Shown: positions 42,126-50,921 of the stretch, piece after piece
Layout of the letters: each line of letters starts with the position of its first letter
Numbering within the stretch: position 1 is the first letter of the stretch
Translations under genes and position numbers: made by a program
The notes under the pieces: model-generated
Seen by the model: the letters and a program-made list of their open reading frames with translations, nothing else
What the model was told of the DNA's origin: nothing
The model's database searches: none
Source: Paracoccus benzoatiresistens
Lineage (GTDB): Bacteria; Pseudomonadota; Alphaproteobacteria; Rhodobacterales; Rhodobacteraceae
Reading direction: 5' to 3'
Assembly: GCF_026913015.1 (NCBI RefSeq)
Contig: NZ_JAPTYD010000024.1
Span: 1 to 54,658 of the forward strand
Length of the DNA: 54,658 nt

Positions 42126-42715
42126 TCGCGGGCTGGTCCGAGGATCGCTTGCGCCAGGCCCTGTCCGTCGAGGCGGGGCCGACATCGGATTACGACCTGA
42201 ACCCGGATGTCGCCCCGCCGGCGGGCAGCCTGCGGGCCGCGGGCGTGCTGGCTGCCTTTCACGAGGATGACGGGCGGCTGATGCTGACCAAGCGCGCCTC
42301 CGGGCTGCGCCATCATCCCGGCCAGATCGCGCTGCCGGGCGGTAAGGTCGATGCCATGGACGCCGACGCGATCGCCGCCGCCCTTCGCGAGGCGCGCGAG
42401 GAGGTGGGTCTGGACAGCGCCCAGGTTGACCTGCTGGGCACCCTGCCCCCGCATCGCACCGTCACCGGCTTTGCGGTCACGCCTGTGATCGGCATCATCC
42501 GCGGCCCCTTCCAGCCCCGCCCCGAACCCGGCGAGGTCGAGGAAGCCTTTACCCTGCCCTTCGGCCATGTCGCCGACCCTTCGCGCTATCGCGTCGAACG
42601 GCGGCGCTGGCGCGAGGGCTGGCGCAGCTATCACGCGGCGCCTTTCGGCCCCTATTACCTGTGGGGCGCGACAGCCCGCATCCTGCTGGGCCTTGCCAGA
42701 AGGATGCAGGCGTGA
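42122..42715 (+). CDS. CoA pyrophosphatase-type Nudix hydrolase
   Basis: 197 residues. HPGQIALPGGKVD fits the NudL/YeaB UPF0035 motif that precedes the Nudix box in CoA pyrophosphatases, and LREAREEVGL is the Nudix helix. It would split CoA into 3',5'-ADP and phosphopantetheine. The GTG start at 42122 overlaps the hslO stop (GTGA), and its own stop overlaps the cca-type start in the same way. Confidence 0.87.
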   Translation: MIAGWSEDRLRQALSVEAGPTSDYDLNPDVAPPAGSLRAAGVLAAFHEDDGRLMLTKRASGLRHHPGQIALPGGKVDAMDADAIAAALREAREEVGLDSAQVDLLGTLPPHRTVTGFAVTPVIGIIRGPFQPRPEPGEVEEAFTLPFGHVADPSRYRVERRRWREGWRSYHAAPFGPYYLWGATARILLGLARRMQA

Positions 42716-43851
42716 CGCAGCTTCCCCCCCGGCTGTTGCAGGATCCGGCCCTGCAATCCGTCCTCGACGCGATCGAGACGGATGGCCATCGCGTCTGGCT
42801 GGTCGGCGGCGCAGTCAGGAACGCGCTTCTGGACATGCCCGTCGAGGACGTGGATCTGGCAACCGATGCGCTGCCGGAAACGGTCGTGGATCTGGCAAGG
42901 GCAGCGGGGTTGAAGCCGGTGCCCACCGGGATCGATCATGGCACCATCACGGTCGTCGCCCAGGGCCGGGGGTTCGAGGTGACGACGCTCCGCCATGATG
43001 TCGAAACCGACGGGCGCCGCGCCGTCGTCGCCTTTGCGGACGATCTGGCGCAGGATGCCCGCCGGCGCGACTTCACGATGAACGCGCTTTATGCCGACCG
43101 AAGCGGAACGGTCATCGACCTTGTGGGCGGGCTGGAGGACCTGCGGGCCGGACGCCTGCGCTTTGTCGGCGATCCCGCGCAGCGCCTTGCCGAGGATTAC
43201 CTGCGCATCCTGCGCTTCTTCCGCTTCCTGGCCTGGTATGGCCGCGATGCCGACCCGGACGCGGTGGCCGCCTGCCGCGACGGGCGCGACGGGTTGGAGG
43301 GCATCTCGCGCGAACGCATCGGGCAGGAGTTGCGCAAGCTGCTGATGGCCCCGGATCCGGTGCCTGCCGTCCGCTTGATGCAAGACAGCGGCGTGCTGGA
43401 CAAGGTCCTGCCCGAGGCCACGCCAGAGCGGCTTTATGCCCTGCAATCCCCCGCCCCCTGGCTTGCCCGGCTGGCGGCGCTGTCGCAGGCCGATCTGTCT
43501 GACACCCTGCGCCTGTCGCGGTCCGATGCCCGCGACCATCGCATCCTGGTCACGGCCCTGACGGAAAGCTGGTCCTTCAACCGCATCGCCTATCGCTTGG
43601 GGGGCGATCTGGCCCAGGGGGCGGCGGCCCTGGTGCAGACCGGCCCTTCGGGCCTGCGTGACGGCTGGCCCGATGCGCAGGCCGCCGCCTGCCCGCTCCC
43701 CATCACCGCATCCGACCTGCAACCCCGGCTGCAGGGTGCAGCCCTTGGCCGCGCGCTGAAGGCTGCTGAGGATGCCTGGATCGACGCGGGCTTCGCCTTG
43801 CCGCCCCCCGCGTTGATCGACATCGCCCTTCTGGCCGGAGAAACCCCATGA
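42712..43851 (+). CDS. cca: CCA tRNA nucleotidyltransferase/poly(A) polymerase family
   Basis: 379 residues. LVGGAVRNALLDMPVEDVDLATDA (in part) is the class II nucleotidyltransferase site with the GG and DxD motifs; RRDFTMNALYAD and RLAEDYLRILRFFRF are the next conserved blocks. It adds or repairs the 3' CCA of tRNAs. Most genomes of this kind encode CCA on tRNA genes (the tRNA here does), so repair is a likely role. GTG start in a GTGA overlap. Confidence 0.9.
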   Translation: MTQLPPRLLQDPALQSVLDAIETDGHRVWLVGGAVRNALLDMPVEDVDLATDALPETVVDLARAAGLKPVPTGIDHGTITVVAQGRGFEVTTLRHDVETDGRRAVVAFADDLAQDARRRDFTMNALYADRSGTVIDLVGGLEDLRAGRLRFVGDPAQRLAEDYLRILRFFRFLAWYGRDADPDAVAACRDGRDGLEGISRERIGQELRKLLMAPDPVPAVRLMQDSGVLDKVLPEATPERLYALQSPAPWLARLAALSQADLSDTLRLSRSDARDHRILVTALTESWSFNRIAYRLGGDLAQGAAALVQTGPSGLRDGWPDAQAAACPLPITASDLQPRLQGAALGRALKAAEDAWIDAGFALPPPALIDIALLAGETP

Positions 43852-45692
43852 CCCTGCATCATCGCCTCGGCCGCCTGATCGACGCCTTCCGCCCGGCCGA
43901 CGGCCCGCCGCCCGACCGGCTGCTGGCATTCTTCCGGTGGTGCCTGTCGGGGGCCTGGGGCGGGCTGGTGCTGGCCGCCATCGCCTCGGCCCTGGGTGGG
44001 GTCGCCGACGTGGTGGCGGCAGTCCTGCTGGGCTGGGTGGTCGATGCCGTCGCGACCGGCAGCCCCGAAACGCTGTGGGGCCAGAACGGGCTGCTGATCG
44101 CGGCCTTTGTCGGCTTCTTCCTGCTGCTGCGGCCGCTGATCTTCGGGTTTTCGACCGCCACCTCCAGCGTGATCATCGGGCCGAACGTGCTGCCGCTGGT
44201 CCTGTCGCGGATCCACCGCTGGACCATGGGCCATTCGGTCGCCTTCTTCGACAACGATTTCGCCGGGCGGCTTGCGCAGAAGCAGATGCAGACCGCCCGC
44301 GCCGTGACAGATGTCGCGTCCGAGATGGTGAACGTGGTGGCCTTCGCGCTGGCCTCGGTCCTGGGTTCGGCGGCTTTCCTGGTCTCGGTCGATACCTGGG
44401 GCGCGGTCGCTTTGATCTTGTGGATGCTGGCCTATCTGGGGCTGATCCGGTTCTTCCTGCCGCGCATCCGGGCGAAATCCGGCGCGCGCGCGTCGGCCCG
44501 GGCGATGATCACCGGGCAGGTCGTCGACACCATCACCAACATCAAGACCGTCAAGCTGTTCGCCCATTCCGAGCACGAGGATCGCGCGGCCTTGGGCGCC
44601 ATGGCGGGGTTCCGCGAGCGCGCCCTGGATTTCGGCGTGGTCAGCAGCACCTTCCGCATGTCGCTGATGGTGATCGCGGGCGTCCTGCCGGTGATCCTGG
44701 TCGGCGGCTCCATCATGCTGTGGCGGCAGGGGCAGGCCACCCCGGGCGACGTGGCGGCGGCGGGGGCCATCGCCATGCGGCTGTCGCAGATGACCGGATG
44801 GGTCAGCATGGCCCTGATGGGGATCTGGGGCAGCGTGGGCGAGGTCGAGGACGGCATGAAGACCCTGTCCCCGGCCCACAGCCTGACCGATGCGCCTGAC
44901 GCCGTGGCCCTGGACCGGGTCGCGGGGCGCCTCGACTTCGACCATGTGGGCTTTGCCTATGGCCGTGACGAAGGCGGGCTGGATGGCATCGACCTGCATA
45001 TCCGCGCGGGCGAGAAGGTCGGCATCGTCGGCGCGTCGGGCGCGGGAAAGTCCACCCTGGTCGCGCTGCTGCTGCGGCTTTACGACGTCGAAAAGGGCGC
45101 GATCCGCATCGACGGGCAGGATCTGCGCCATGTCACGCAGGAAAGCCTGCGCCGCCAGATCGGCATGGTCACGCAGGAAACCGCGATGTTCAACCGCTCG
45201 GCCCGCGACAACATCCTGTATGGCCGCCCCGGCGCCAGCCAGGACGACATCGAGGCCGCGGCAAGGGCCGCCGAGGCGCATGACTTCATCCTAACCCTGC
45301 AGGATCATAATGGCCGCAAGGGCTATGACGCGCATCTGGGCGAACGCGGCGTGAAGCTTTCGGGCGGCCAGCGCCAGAGGATCGCGCTGGCCCGTGCCTT
45401 CCTGAAGGACGCCCCGATCCTGGTTTTGGACGAGGCGACAAGCGCGCTGGACAGCGAGGTCGAGGCGCAGATCCAGGATGCGCTGGTCCGGGCCATGAAG
45501 GGCAAGACCGTGCTGGCCATCGCGCACCGGCTTTCTACCATCGCCGAACTGGACCGGATCATCGTCATGGATGCGGGACGGATCGTGGAACAGGGCACGC
45601 ATGACCAGTTGCTGGCGCGCGGCGGGCTTTACGCGCGCTACTGGAACCGGCAGTCGGGCGGCTTCCTGGGCACCGAGGAGGCGGCGGAATGA
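43848..45692 (+). CDS. ABC exporter, MsbA/ABCB type
   Basis: 614 residues. Six transmembrane segments in the first 330 residues, then an ATPase domain with Walker A GASGAGKST, signature LSGGQRQR, Walker B ILVLDEATS and H-loop AHRLST. It is a half-transporter that should work as a homodimer. In related genomes this gene follows cca as here. The substrate is unknown; the N-terminal 40 residues are cytoplasmic. Confidence 0.88.
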   Translation: MTLHHRLGRLIDAFRPADGPPPDRLLAFFRWCLSGAWGGLVLAAIASALGGVADVVAAVLLGWVVDAVATGSPETLWGQNGLLIAAFVGFFLLLRPLIFGFSTATSSVIIGPNVLPLVLSRIHRWTMGHSVAFFDNDFAGRLAQKQMQTARAVTDVASEMVNVVAFALASVLGSAAFLVSVDTWGAVALILWMLAYLGLIRFFLPRIRAKSGARASARAMITGQVVDTITNIKTVKLFAHSEHEDRAALGAMAGFRERALDFGVVSSTFRMSLMVIAGVLPVILVGGSIMLWRQGQATPGDVAAAGAIAMRLSQMTGWVSMALMGIWGSVGEVEDGMKTLSPAHSLTDAPDAVALDRVAGRLDFDHVGFAYGRDEGGLDGIDLHIRAGEKVGIVGASGAGKSTLVALLLRLYDVEKGAIRIDGQDLRHVTQESLRRQIGMVTQETAMFNRSARDNILYGRPGASQDDIEAAARAAEAHDFILTLQDHNGRKGYDAHLGERGVKLSGGQRQRIALARAFLKDAPILVLDEATSALDSEVEAQIQDALVRAMKGKTVLAIAHRLSTIAELDRIIVMDAGRIVEQGTHDQLLARGGLYARYWNRQSGGFLGTEEAAE

Positions 45693-46957
45693 GTTTGTGG
45701 CGGGTCGAACGTCTGGGCCGGCGCGGCGATGGCGTGGCGATCGGCGATGGGGGCCGCGCGCTTGCCGCCCTGTCCCTGCCGGGCGAGGAGATCGAGGGCG
45801 AGGCGCAGGACGGCCGCATTTCCACGCCGCGCATCGTCACGCCATCCTCTGACCGGGTGCGGCCCCGGTGCGGGCATTACCGCGCCTGCGGGGGCTGTTC
45901 GCTGATGCACGCGTCCGAAGGCTTCACCACCGCCTGGAAGCGGCAGGTGGTCGAGGCGGCCCTGGCCGCGCATGGCCTGCCCGCGCCGGTGGAGGGGGTG
46001 CATGTCTCGCCGGCCCGGTCGCGGCGCCGGGCGGTGCTGTCGGGCAGGCGGACGAAGAAGGGCGCGCTGGTGGGCTTTCACGCCCGTGCGTCTGACGTGA
46101 TCGTGGATCTGGCCGAATGCCACGTCATGCGCCCCGAGATCACCGCCGCCCTGCCCCTGCTGCGGCGGATCACCGTGGCGGGCGCCTCGCGCAGCGGCGA
46201 ACTGGCCATGACCGTCATCCACGGCCCCTCCGGGCTGGATCTGGCGGTGACGGGCGGCAAGCCGATGGAGCCCGACCTGTTCCAGACCCTTGCCGCCCTG
46301 GCCGAGGAAGGCGATCTGGCGCGGCTGACCTGGCAGGATCAAACGGGGGACGCACAGTCGATCACCCGCCGACCCCCCGGCTTGCCGATGGGCCGCGCGC
46401 AGGTCGTCCCCCCGCCCGGCGGTTTCCTGCAAGCGACCGCCGAGGGCGAGGCGGCGCTGGTCGGTGCGGTCCGCGATTTCACGGCAGGCGCGTCGCGCAT
46501 CATCGACCTGTTCTCGGGCTGCGGCACCTTTTCCCTGCCGCTGACGGAAACCGCGAGCGTCCATGCGGTCGAGGGGCTGGCCGCGCCGCTTGCGGCGCTG
46601 GACGCGGGCTGGCGCGGTGCGGCGGGGCTGGACGCGGGCTGGCGCGGTGCGGCGGGGCTGAACCGCGTCACCACCCAGATTCGTGACCTGGCGCGCCGTC
46701 CCCTTTTGGCCGATGAGCTTGATCCCTTTGACGCAATCGTGATCGACCCGCCCCGTGCCGGGGCCGAGGCGCAAGCCCGTGAAATCGCAACGTCGCGCGT
46801 GAGGAAGGTGGCCTTCGTCGCCTGCGACCCGGTGACTTTCTCAAGGGATGCGCGAATTCTTGCTGACGGCGGCCTTGCCCTGACGCGGCTGCTGGTGGTC
46901 GATCAGTTCCGCTGGTCGCCGCATGTGGAAGTTGTCGCGGACTTCGTCAGAACCTAG
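45689..46957 (+). CDS. TrmA/RlmD-type 5-methyluridine RNA methyltransferase
   Basis: 422 residues. Cysteines 61, 67, 70 and 144 (CGHYRACGGC, LAECHV) match the [4Fe-4S] cluster ligands of RlmD-type enzymes. SAM motif I is DLFSGCGTFSLPL; DPPRAGAEAQ and ACDPVTFSRD with catalytic Cys379 follow. It methylates C5 of a uridine in 23S rRNA; which position cannot be told. Residues 305-324 are two identical decapeptides (DAGWRGAAGL) from a 30-bp tandem duplication inside the methyltransferase domain. Start is an ATGA overlap with the exporter gene. Confidence 0.87.
   Translation: MSLWRVERLGRRGDGVAIGDGGRALAALSLPGEEIEGEAQDGRISTPRIVTPSSDRVRPRCGHYRACGGCSLMHASEGFTTAWKRQVVEAALAAHGLPAPVEGVHVSPARSRRRAVLSGRRTKKGALVGFHARASDVIVDLAECHVMRPEITAALPLLRRITVAGASRSGELAMTVIHGPSGLDLAVTGGKPMEPDLFQTLAALAEEGDLARLTWQDQTGDAQSITRRPPGLPMGRAQVVPPPGGFLQATAEGEAALVGAVRDFTAGASRIIDLFSGCGTFSLPLTETASVHAVEGLAAPLAALDAGWRGAAGLDAGWRGAAGLNRVTTQIRDLARRPLLADELDPFDAIVIDPPRAGAEAQAREIATSRVRKVAFVACDPVTFSRDARILADGGLALTRLLVVDQFRWSPHVEVVADFVRT
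46601..46660 (+). repeat. 30-bp perfect tandem duplication within the methyltransferase gene
   Basis: Bases 46601-46630 and 46631-46660 are identical. The unit is in frame and encodes DAGWRGAAGL. One copy appears to be the family-normal sequence, so the second is a recent slippage or duplication event. Confidence 0.95.
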
Positions 46958-47018
46958 TCAAATCACGTTGGTTTATGGTATCCAGCCTCCATAAAAACCA
47001 GAAACGTCAGAGGCAGTG

Positions 47019-47534
47019 ATGTTCAAGGCAACCCGCCGCACCGTAACATTTTCCATGCTCGCCTTCCTGGCGGCATGCGGCAAGCCCCCTAGCAAATTCC
47101 GGGCCTATAACGGTCCAGCCGTGACCCAGGTCGTGGTGAACAAGGGCGCCCGCAAGATGTATCTTCTCCACGGGTCCACCGTGCTGAAGTCCTATGACGT
47201 GGGCCTGGGCAACCGGCCCATCGGCCACAAGCAGTTCGAGGGTGACGGCAAGACACCCGAGGGTGTCTATTTCATCGACCGCTTCAACCCGCGCAGCCGT
47301 TATCACCTGTCGGTCGGCGTGTCCTATCCGAACCAGCGCGACGCCGAGCTTGCCACCGCCCTGGGCCGCCAACCGGGCAGCGACATCTTCATCCACGGCC
47401 GCGGGCCGGAAGGCAATCGCTTCGCGCAAAGCAACCGCGACTGGACCGCGGGCTGCATCGCCGTCAAGGACGAGGAGATCGAGGAAGTCTATGCGATGCT
47501 TCGGCCCGGCGTGCCGATCGTCATCAATCCCTGA
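47019..47534 (+). CDS. YkuD-type L,D-transpeptidase lipoprotein
   Basis: 171 residues. A signal peptide with lipobox LAAC (cysteine 20) predicts lipid anchoring. The YkuD domain has FIHGRG with His126 and DWTAGCIAV with nucleophile Cys146, 20 residues apart. KTPEGVYFIDRFNP precedes it. Such enzymes make 3-3 peptidoglycan cross-links or attach proteins to peptidoglycan. The usual second His/Asn after Cys is Ile-Ala here. A terminator follows. Confidence 0.85.
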   Translation: MFKATRRTVTFSMLAFLAACGKPPSKFRAYNGPAVTQVVVNKGARKMYLLHGSTVLKSYDVGLGNRPIGHKQFEGDGKTPEGVYFIDRFNPRSRYHLSVGVSYPNQRDAELATALGRQPGSDIFIHGRGPEGNRFAQSNRDWTAGCIAVKDEEIEEVYAMLRPGVPIVINP

Positions 47535-47549
47535 TCCTGAAACGCGCAA

Positions 47550-47573
47550 GGCCCCGGTTGATCCGGGGCCTTT
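47550..47573. terminator. Terminator between convergent genes
   Basis: GGCCCCGG/CCGGGGCC with a TTGAT loop, then TTT. Ends the L,D-transpeptidase gene and perhaps the convergent CAP-domain gene. Confidence 0.7.
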
Positions 47574-47585
47574 GACCTTGCGGCT

Positions 47586-48098
47586 TCAGCTGCCGGTCAG
47601 CAGCGTCCACCAGACCTTGCCCGAGGGCTCCTGGTACCAGGCAAAGCCCAGGTTCGTCGCCGCCGGGTCCATGATCACGTCGCGCGTGTCCCGCGTCCCC
47701 ATCCAGGCGCTCAGCGTCTGGATGTCGTTCTCGTAGGATTCCGAGATGTTCTCGCCGATGACCGTCCCGAAATACCCCGCCCGCCGGGCGCGATCCAGCG
47801 GCGAGGATCCGTCCGATCCCCAGTGCCAGGCGCGGTTCTGCGCCGACATGTCGCGCGAATGGGCCAGGGCCGCAGCCGACAGTTGCGGGTTCAGCGCCAG
47901 GGGCGGGGCCGCGATGTTTCCACGCAACGTGTTGATTTGCTGCAACACCCGGATCGGAATCTGCTGCTCTTCGGCGGCGCTGATCTGGTGCGCGACCGGC
48001 ATGTCCTGCCCGCCCGGGGCGACCGGCGGCAGGCTGCGCGGCTGGCAGGCGGCCAGCGCCACCAGCGACAGCGCCGCGATCACCTTGTAATTCGGCAT
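47586..48098 (-). CDS. CAP/SCP-domain lipoprotein
   Basis: 170 residues. Signal peptide with lipobox LAAC (Cys18). The CAP fold is marked by HSRDMSAQNRAWHWGSDG, YFGTVIGENISESYEN and FAWYQEPSGKVWW. CAP proteins are extracellular with roles in cell-wall or defence interactions; bacterial functions are mostly unknown. Flanked on both sides by L,D-transpeptidase genes, so an envelope role is plausible. Confidence 0.83.
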   Translation of the reverse strand: MPNYKVIAALSLVALAACQPRSLPPVAPGGQDMPVAHQISAAEEQQIPIRVLQQINTLRGNIAAPPLALNPQLSAAALAHSRDMSAQNRAWHWGSDGSSPLDRARRAGYFGTVIGENISESYENDIQTLSAWMGTRDTRDVIMDPAATNLGFAWYQEPSGKVWWTLLTGS

Positions 48099-48318
48099 TT
48101 TTTCGCCATCCCTCTTTTTTATTGCGTCCAGATCTATCGAAGGACGCCTGACCGATCAAACCCAAGAATCCGTGATGGACGGGGGCTGTGGCATGATGGC
48201 CTCTGACATCTCTTTGAGTTGCCGGAATCGTCCTTCGCGCGTAGTGAATCTGACTGCCGCATGAGGCAGAGTGGTCAAGGCCGTCCTCCAAGAACGGCCA
48301 TCCGTCAAAGGACATCTG

Positions 48319-48996
48319 ATGATGAGAACGTCATCCGCAATCAGCCGCCGGACCTTTCTGGGCTCGGCTGCAGCACTTGGCGCCGCCGGGCTGGCGATGC
48401 CGTCCCTGGCGCAGCAATACGATCCCTATACGGGCCAGCCGATCCAAGGCGCGGTCCCCGGTGCCGTTCCCGGTGCCGTCCCTGGCGCCACGCCCGACGC
48501 AGGGGCGGTGCAATACGATCCGAACGCCGACCAGCGCCACAACATCTCCAGCTTCTCGGGGCAAAGCTGGCAGCCGCATTTCCAGAACCTGACCAACGGC
48601 GCGATCCTGTGCGACCTCACCTCGCGCGCGGTGCATTTCTGGTCCGAGGACGGCAGCACCTACAAGGTCTATCCCTCGTCCATCCCGGTCAGCCAGGACC
48701 TGACCCGCACCGGCCGCACCGAGATCATCAAGAAGGTCGAAGGCCCCAGCTGGGCCCCCACGCCCGAGATGAAGGCCCGCAATCCCGAATGGCCGGATTT
48801 CGTGCCGCCGGGACCGGACAATCCGCTGGGCACCCACGCGCTGTGGCTTTCCTGGCAGTACTACCGCATCCACGGTACGCACGATACCCGCAAGATCGGG
48901 CGCAAGTCGTCGAACGGCTGCATCGGCCTTTACAACGAACACATCAAGGAACTGTATGACCTGACCAAGGTCGGCACGCAGGTTCTGGTGATCTGA
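48319..48996 (+). CDS. Tat-exported YkuD L,D-transpeptidase (ErfK-like)
   Basis: 225 residues. A twin-arginine signal (SRRTFLGSAAALGAAGLA) is followed by a short repeat GAVPGAVPGAVPGAT (44-58). The YkuD site is HGTHD (His185) and SSNGCIGLYN (Cys201). It is the second L,D-transpeptidase in this cluster and differs in export route. AAAGGA precedes the ATG at 48319. The 220-base leader has two small hairpins (48255-48268 and 48279-48299). Confidence 0.88.
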   Translation: MMRTSSAISRRTFLGSAAALGAAGLAMPSLAQQYDPYTGQPIQGAVPGAVPGAVPGATPDAGAVQYDPNADQRHNISSFSGQSWQPHFQNLTNGAILCDLTSRAVHFWSEDGSTYKVYPSSIPVSQDLTRTGRTEIIKKVEGPSWAPTPEMKARNPEWPDFVPPGPDNPLGTHALWLSWQYYRIHGTHDTRKIGRKSSNGCIGLYNEHIKELYDLTKVGTQVLVI

Positions 48997-49022
48997 AAAA
49001 GGGGGGCCGCCAGGCCCCCTTT
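48996..49022. terminator. Bidirectional terminator
   Basis: GGGGGCC/GGCCCCC with a GCCA loop, TTT on the plus side and an A5 run on the other. Between the convergent transpeptidase and hemH genes. Confidence 0.75.
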
Positions 49023-49040
49023 CCCGTTGCGCGGGGCGGG

Positions 49041-50069
49041 CTAGACCCAGCCCGTGATGTTGTCGCGCACCACGTTCAGCATGACTTCGATATGCTCGGG
49101 GTCGTCGTTCAGGCAGGGGATATAGGTGAACTCCTTGCCCCCCGCATGCTCGAAGCTTTCGCGGATCTCTCCGTTGATCTCCTCCAGCGTCTCGATGCAG
49201 TCCGACGAGAAGGCCGGAGAGATCACGGCGATGTCCGTGATGCCCCTCTGCGCAAGCTCGGCCACGTGTTCGACGGTATAGGGCCGCAGCCACTCCTCGC
49301 GGCCGAAGACCGACTGGAAGGTGGTGTCGATCACGCCGTCGGGCCAGCCCAGGGCCTCTTTCAGCAGGCGCGAGGTCTTCTGGCACTGGCAGTGATAGGG
49401 ATCGCCCTCCAGCAGATAGCGCTTGGGCATGCCGTGATAGCTGGCGACCAGCTTGGCGGGCACCTTGTCGCCCAGCGTGCGCCGGACCGACGCCGCAAGG
49501 GCCGCGATATAGTCGGGCCGCTCGAAATAGGGTTCGACCGTGCGGACGGCGGGCTGCCATTTCTGCTTCATCAGCGCGCGGAACATCTGGTCGTTCGCCG
49601 TGGCCGAGGTCGCGCCCGCGTAATGGGGATAAAGGGGCAGGAACACGATCCGCTGGCAGCCCGCCTTGACCATGCGGTCCAGCACCGCGTCCGTTGAGGG
49701 GTTTCCGTAGCGCATGCAGAACTCGACCATGACCTGATCGCCCCATTCGGACCGGGCGCGTTCGCGCAGGGCCTCGGTCTGGGACCTGGTGATCGTCATC
49801 AGCGGGCTTTCGTTCCTTTCCTCGTTCCAGATCAGCTTGTAGTTCTTGCCCGAGGTGAAGGGCCGCTTGGTCAGGATGATGCCCTGCAGCAGCGGCTGCC
49901 ATTTCCAGGCCGGGAAATCGATCACCCGCCGGTCGGACAGGAATTCGTTCAGATAGCGGCGCATCGACCAATAGTCATAGCCATCCGGCGTGCCCAGGTT
50001 GGCGATCAGGATGCCGGTCTTCTTCGGCGGAATCGAAGGGTGGTTTGCGGGCATGGCTGCTGGCGTCAT
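49041..50069 (-). CDS. hemH: Ferrochelatase
   Basis: 342 residues. ILIANLGTPDGYDYWSMRRYL (in part) opens the family; SYHGMPKRYL carries His212, the metal-binding and catalytic His, and SPAFSSDCIETLEE contains the conserved Glu. It inserts Fe2+ into protoporphyrin IX, the last step of haem synthesis, at the inner membrane. Cysteines near the C-terminus are too few for the [2Fe-2S] form. The start overlaps the upstream methyltransferase stop (ATGA). Confidence 0.95.
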   Translation of the reverse strand: MTPAAMPANHPSIPPKKTGILIANLGTPDGYDYWSMRRYLNEFLSDRRVIDFPAWKWQPLLQGIILTKRPFTSGKNYKLIWNEERNESPLMTITRSQTEALRERARSEWGDQVMVEFCMRYGNPSTDAVLDRMVKAGCQRIVFLPLYPHYAGATSATANDQMFRALMKQKWQPAVRTVEPYFERPDYIAALAASVRRTLGDKVPAKLVASYHGMPKRYLLEGDPYHCQCQKTSRLLKEALGWPDGVIDTTFQSVFGREEWLRPYTVEHVAELAQRGITDIAVISPAFSSDCIETLEEINGEIRESFEHAGGKEFTYIPCLNDDPEHIEVMLNVVRDNITGWV

Positions 50070-50905
50070 GTCTTCTTGGTCCTGAGTTCTTTAAGCGCGT
50101 CTTCAAGGCGTGTGGTGGCCGACCCCGGCCGCAAGGGTTTCTGCTGCGTGTCCGAAGGCGCCCATCCGGTCAGGAAGACCAGATCGAAGGTGGCGGCGAT
50201 ACGGGACGGATCGTCGCGGTCGGCGTGATGCGCCGCCATGATCGCGCTTGCGCGGGCAAAGATGTCGCGGCGCGTGGGCTGGCGCAGCCGGGCGGCCATG
50301 GCGTTCCCCTCGCCCATGGCGCGCAGGTCATGGGCGAGGTGGATGACATCGCGATAGCTGGCCTTCTGCGCGACCAGATCGGCCACCGGCAGGGCCAGCC
50401 CGGCGCGGTGCAGAAGCTGGCCGATGTCGCGGATCTCGCCCATCGGCAGGATGCGGGGTGACAATCCGCCCGTCACCTCGGACTCGGCCTGGGCCAGGGC
50501 GGCGCGCAATTCATGCAGGGTCTGGCCGCCGAAGCAGACGGCGATGAACAGCCCGTCCTCGCGCAGGGCGCGGGCGGATTGCACGATCTGGCCCACCGGA
50601 TCCTCGGCCCAGTGCAGGGCCATGGCATGGATCACCAGGTCATGCGCGCCGGGTTCGAGATCCAGCACGGGATCGTCGGGAACGATGCGGGCATCCGGAA
50701 AGAATTCCGACCAGAGCGCCGGAAAACCCGTCACCACGGCGGGCGCGGTAAACCTTCTGTTAATGTCCGACAGCCTATCCTGAATCTCGTCGGCGGCGAG
50801 CCGGTGCAGCACATCGACGAAGCCCTGGCGAATCGCGCGGTCGCGCTGGCGCAGCAGCGCGGAACGGTCGGTCAGGGCGGGACGGTCTGGTGCGGGCGTT
50901 CTCAT
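50066..50905 (-). CDS. SAM-dependent methyltransferase-like protein (NDUFAF5/BioC-like)
   Basis: 279 residues. VLDLEPGAHDLVIHAMALHWAEDPVG (in part) is the region following motif I in BioC/NDUFAF5 proteins. The ending ATFDLVFLTGWAP...QQKPLRPGSA matches the C-terminus of NDUFAF5, the complex I assembly hydroxylase. A clear glycine-rich motif I is not visible, so activity is uncertain. Overlaps hemH by ATGA; divergent from comF. Confidence 0.75.
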   Translation of the reverse strand: MRTPAPDRPALTDRSALLRQRDRAIRQGFVDVLHRLAADEIQDRLSDINRRFTAPAVVTGFPALWSEFFPDARIVPDDPVLDLEPGAHDLVIHAMALHWAEDPVGQIVQSARALREDGLFIAVCFGGQTLHELRAALAQAESEVTGGLSPRILPMGEIRDIGQLLHRAGLALPVADLVAQKASYRDVIHLAHDLRAMGEGNAMAARLRQPTRRDIFARASAIMAAHHADRDDPSRIAATFDLVFLTGWAPSDTQQKPLRPGSATTRLEDALKELRTKKT

Positions 50906-50921
50906 GGAGGTGGAACATAGG

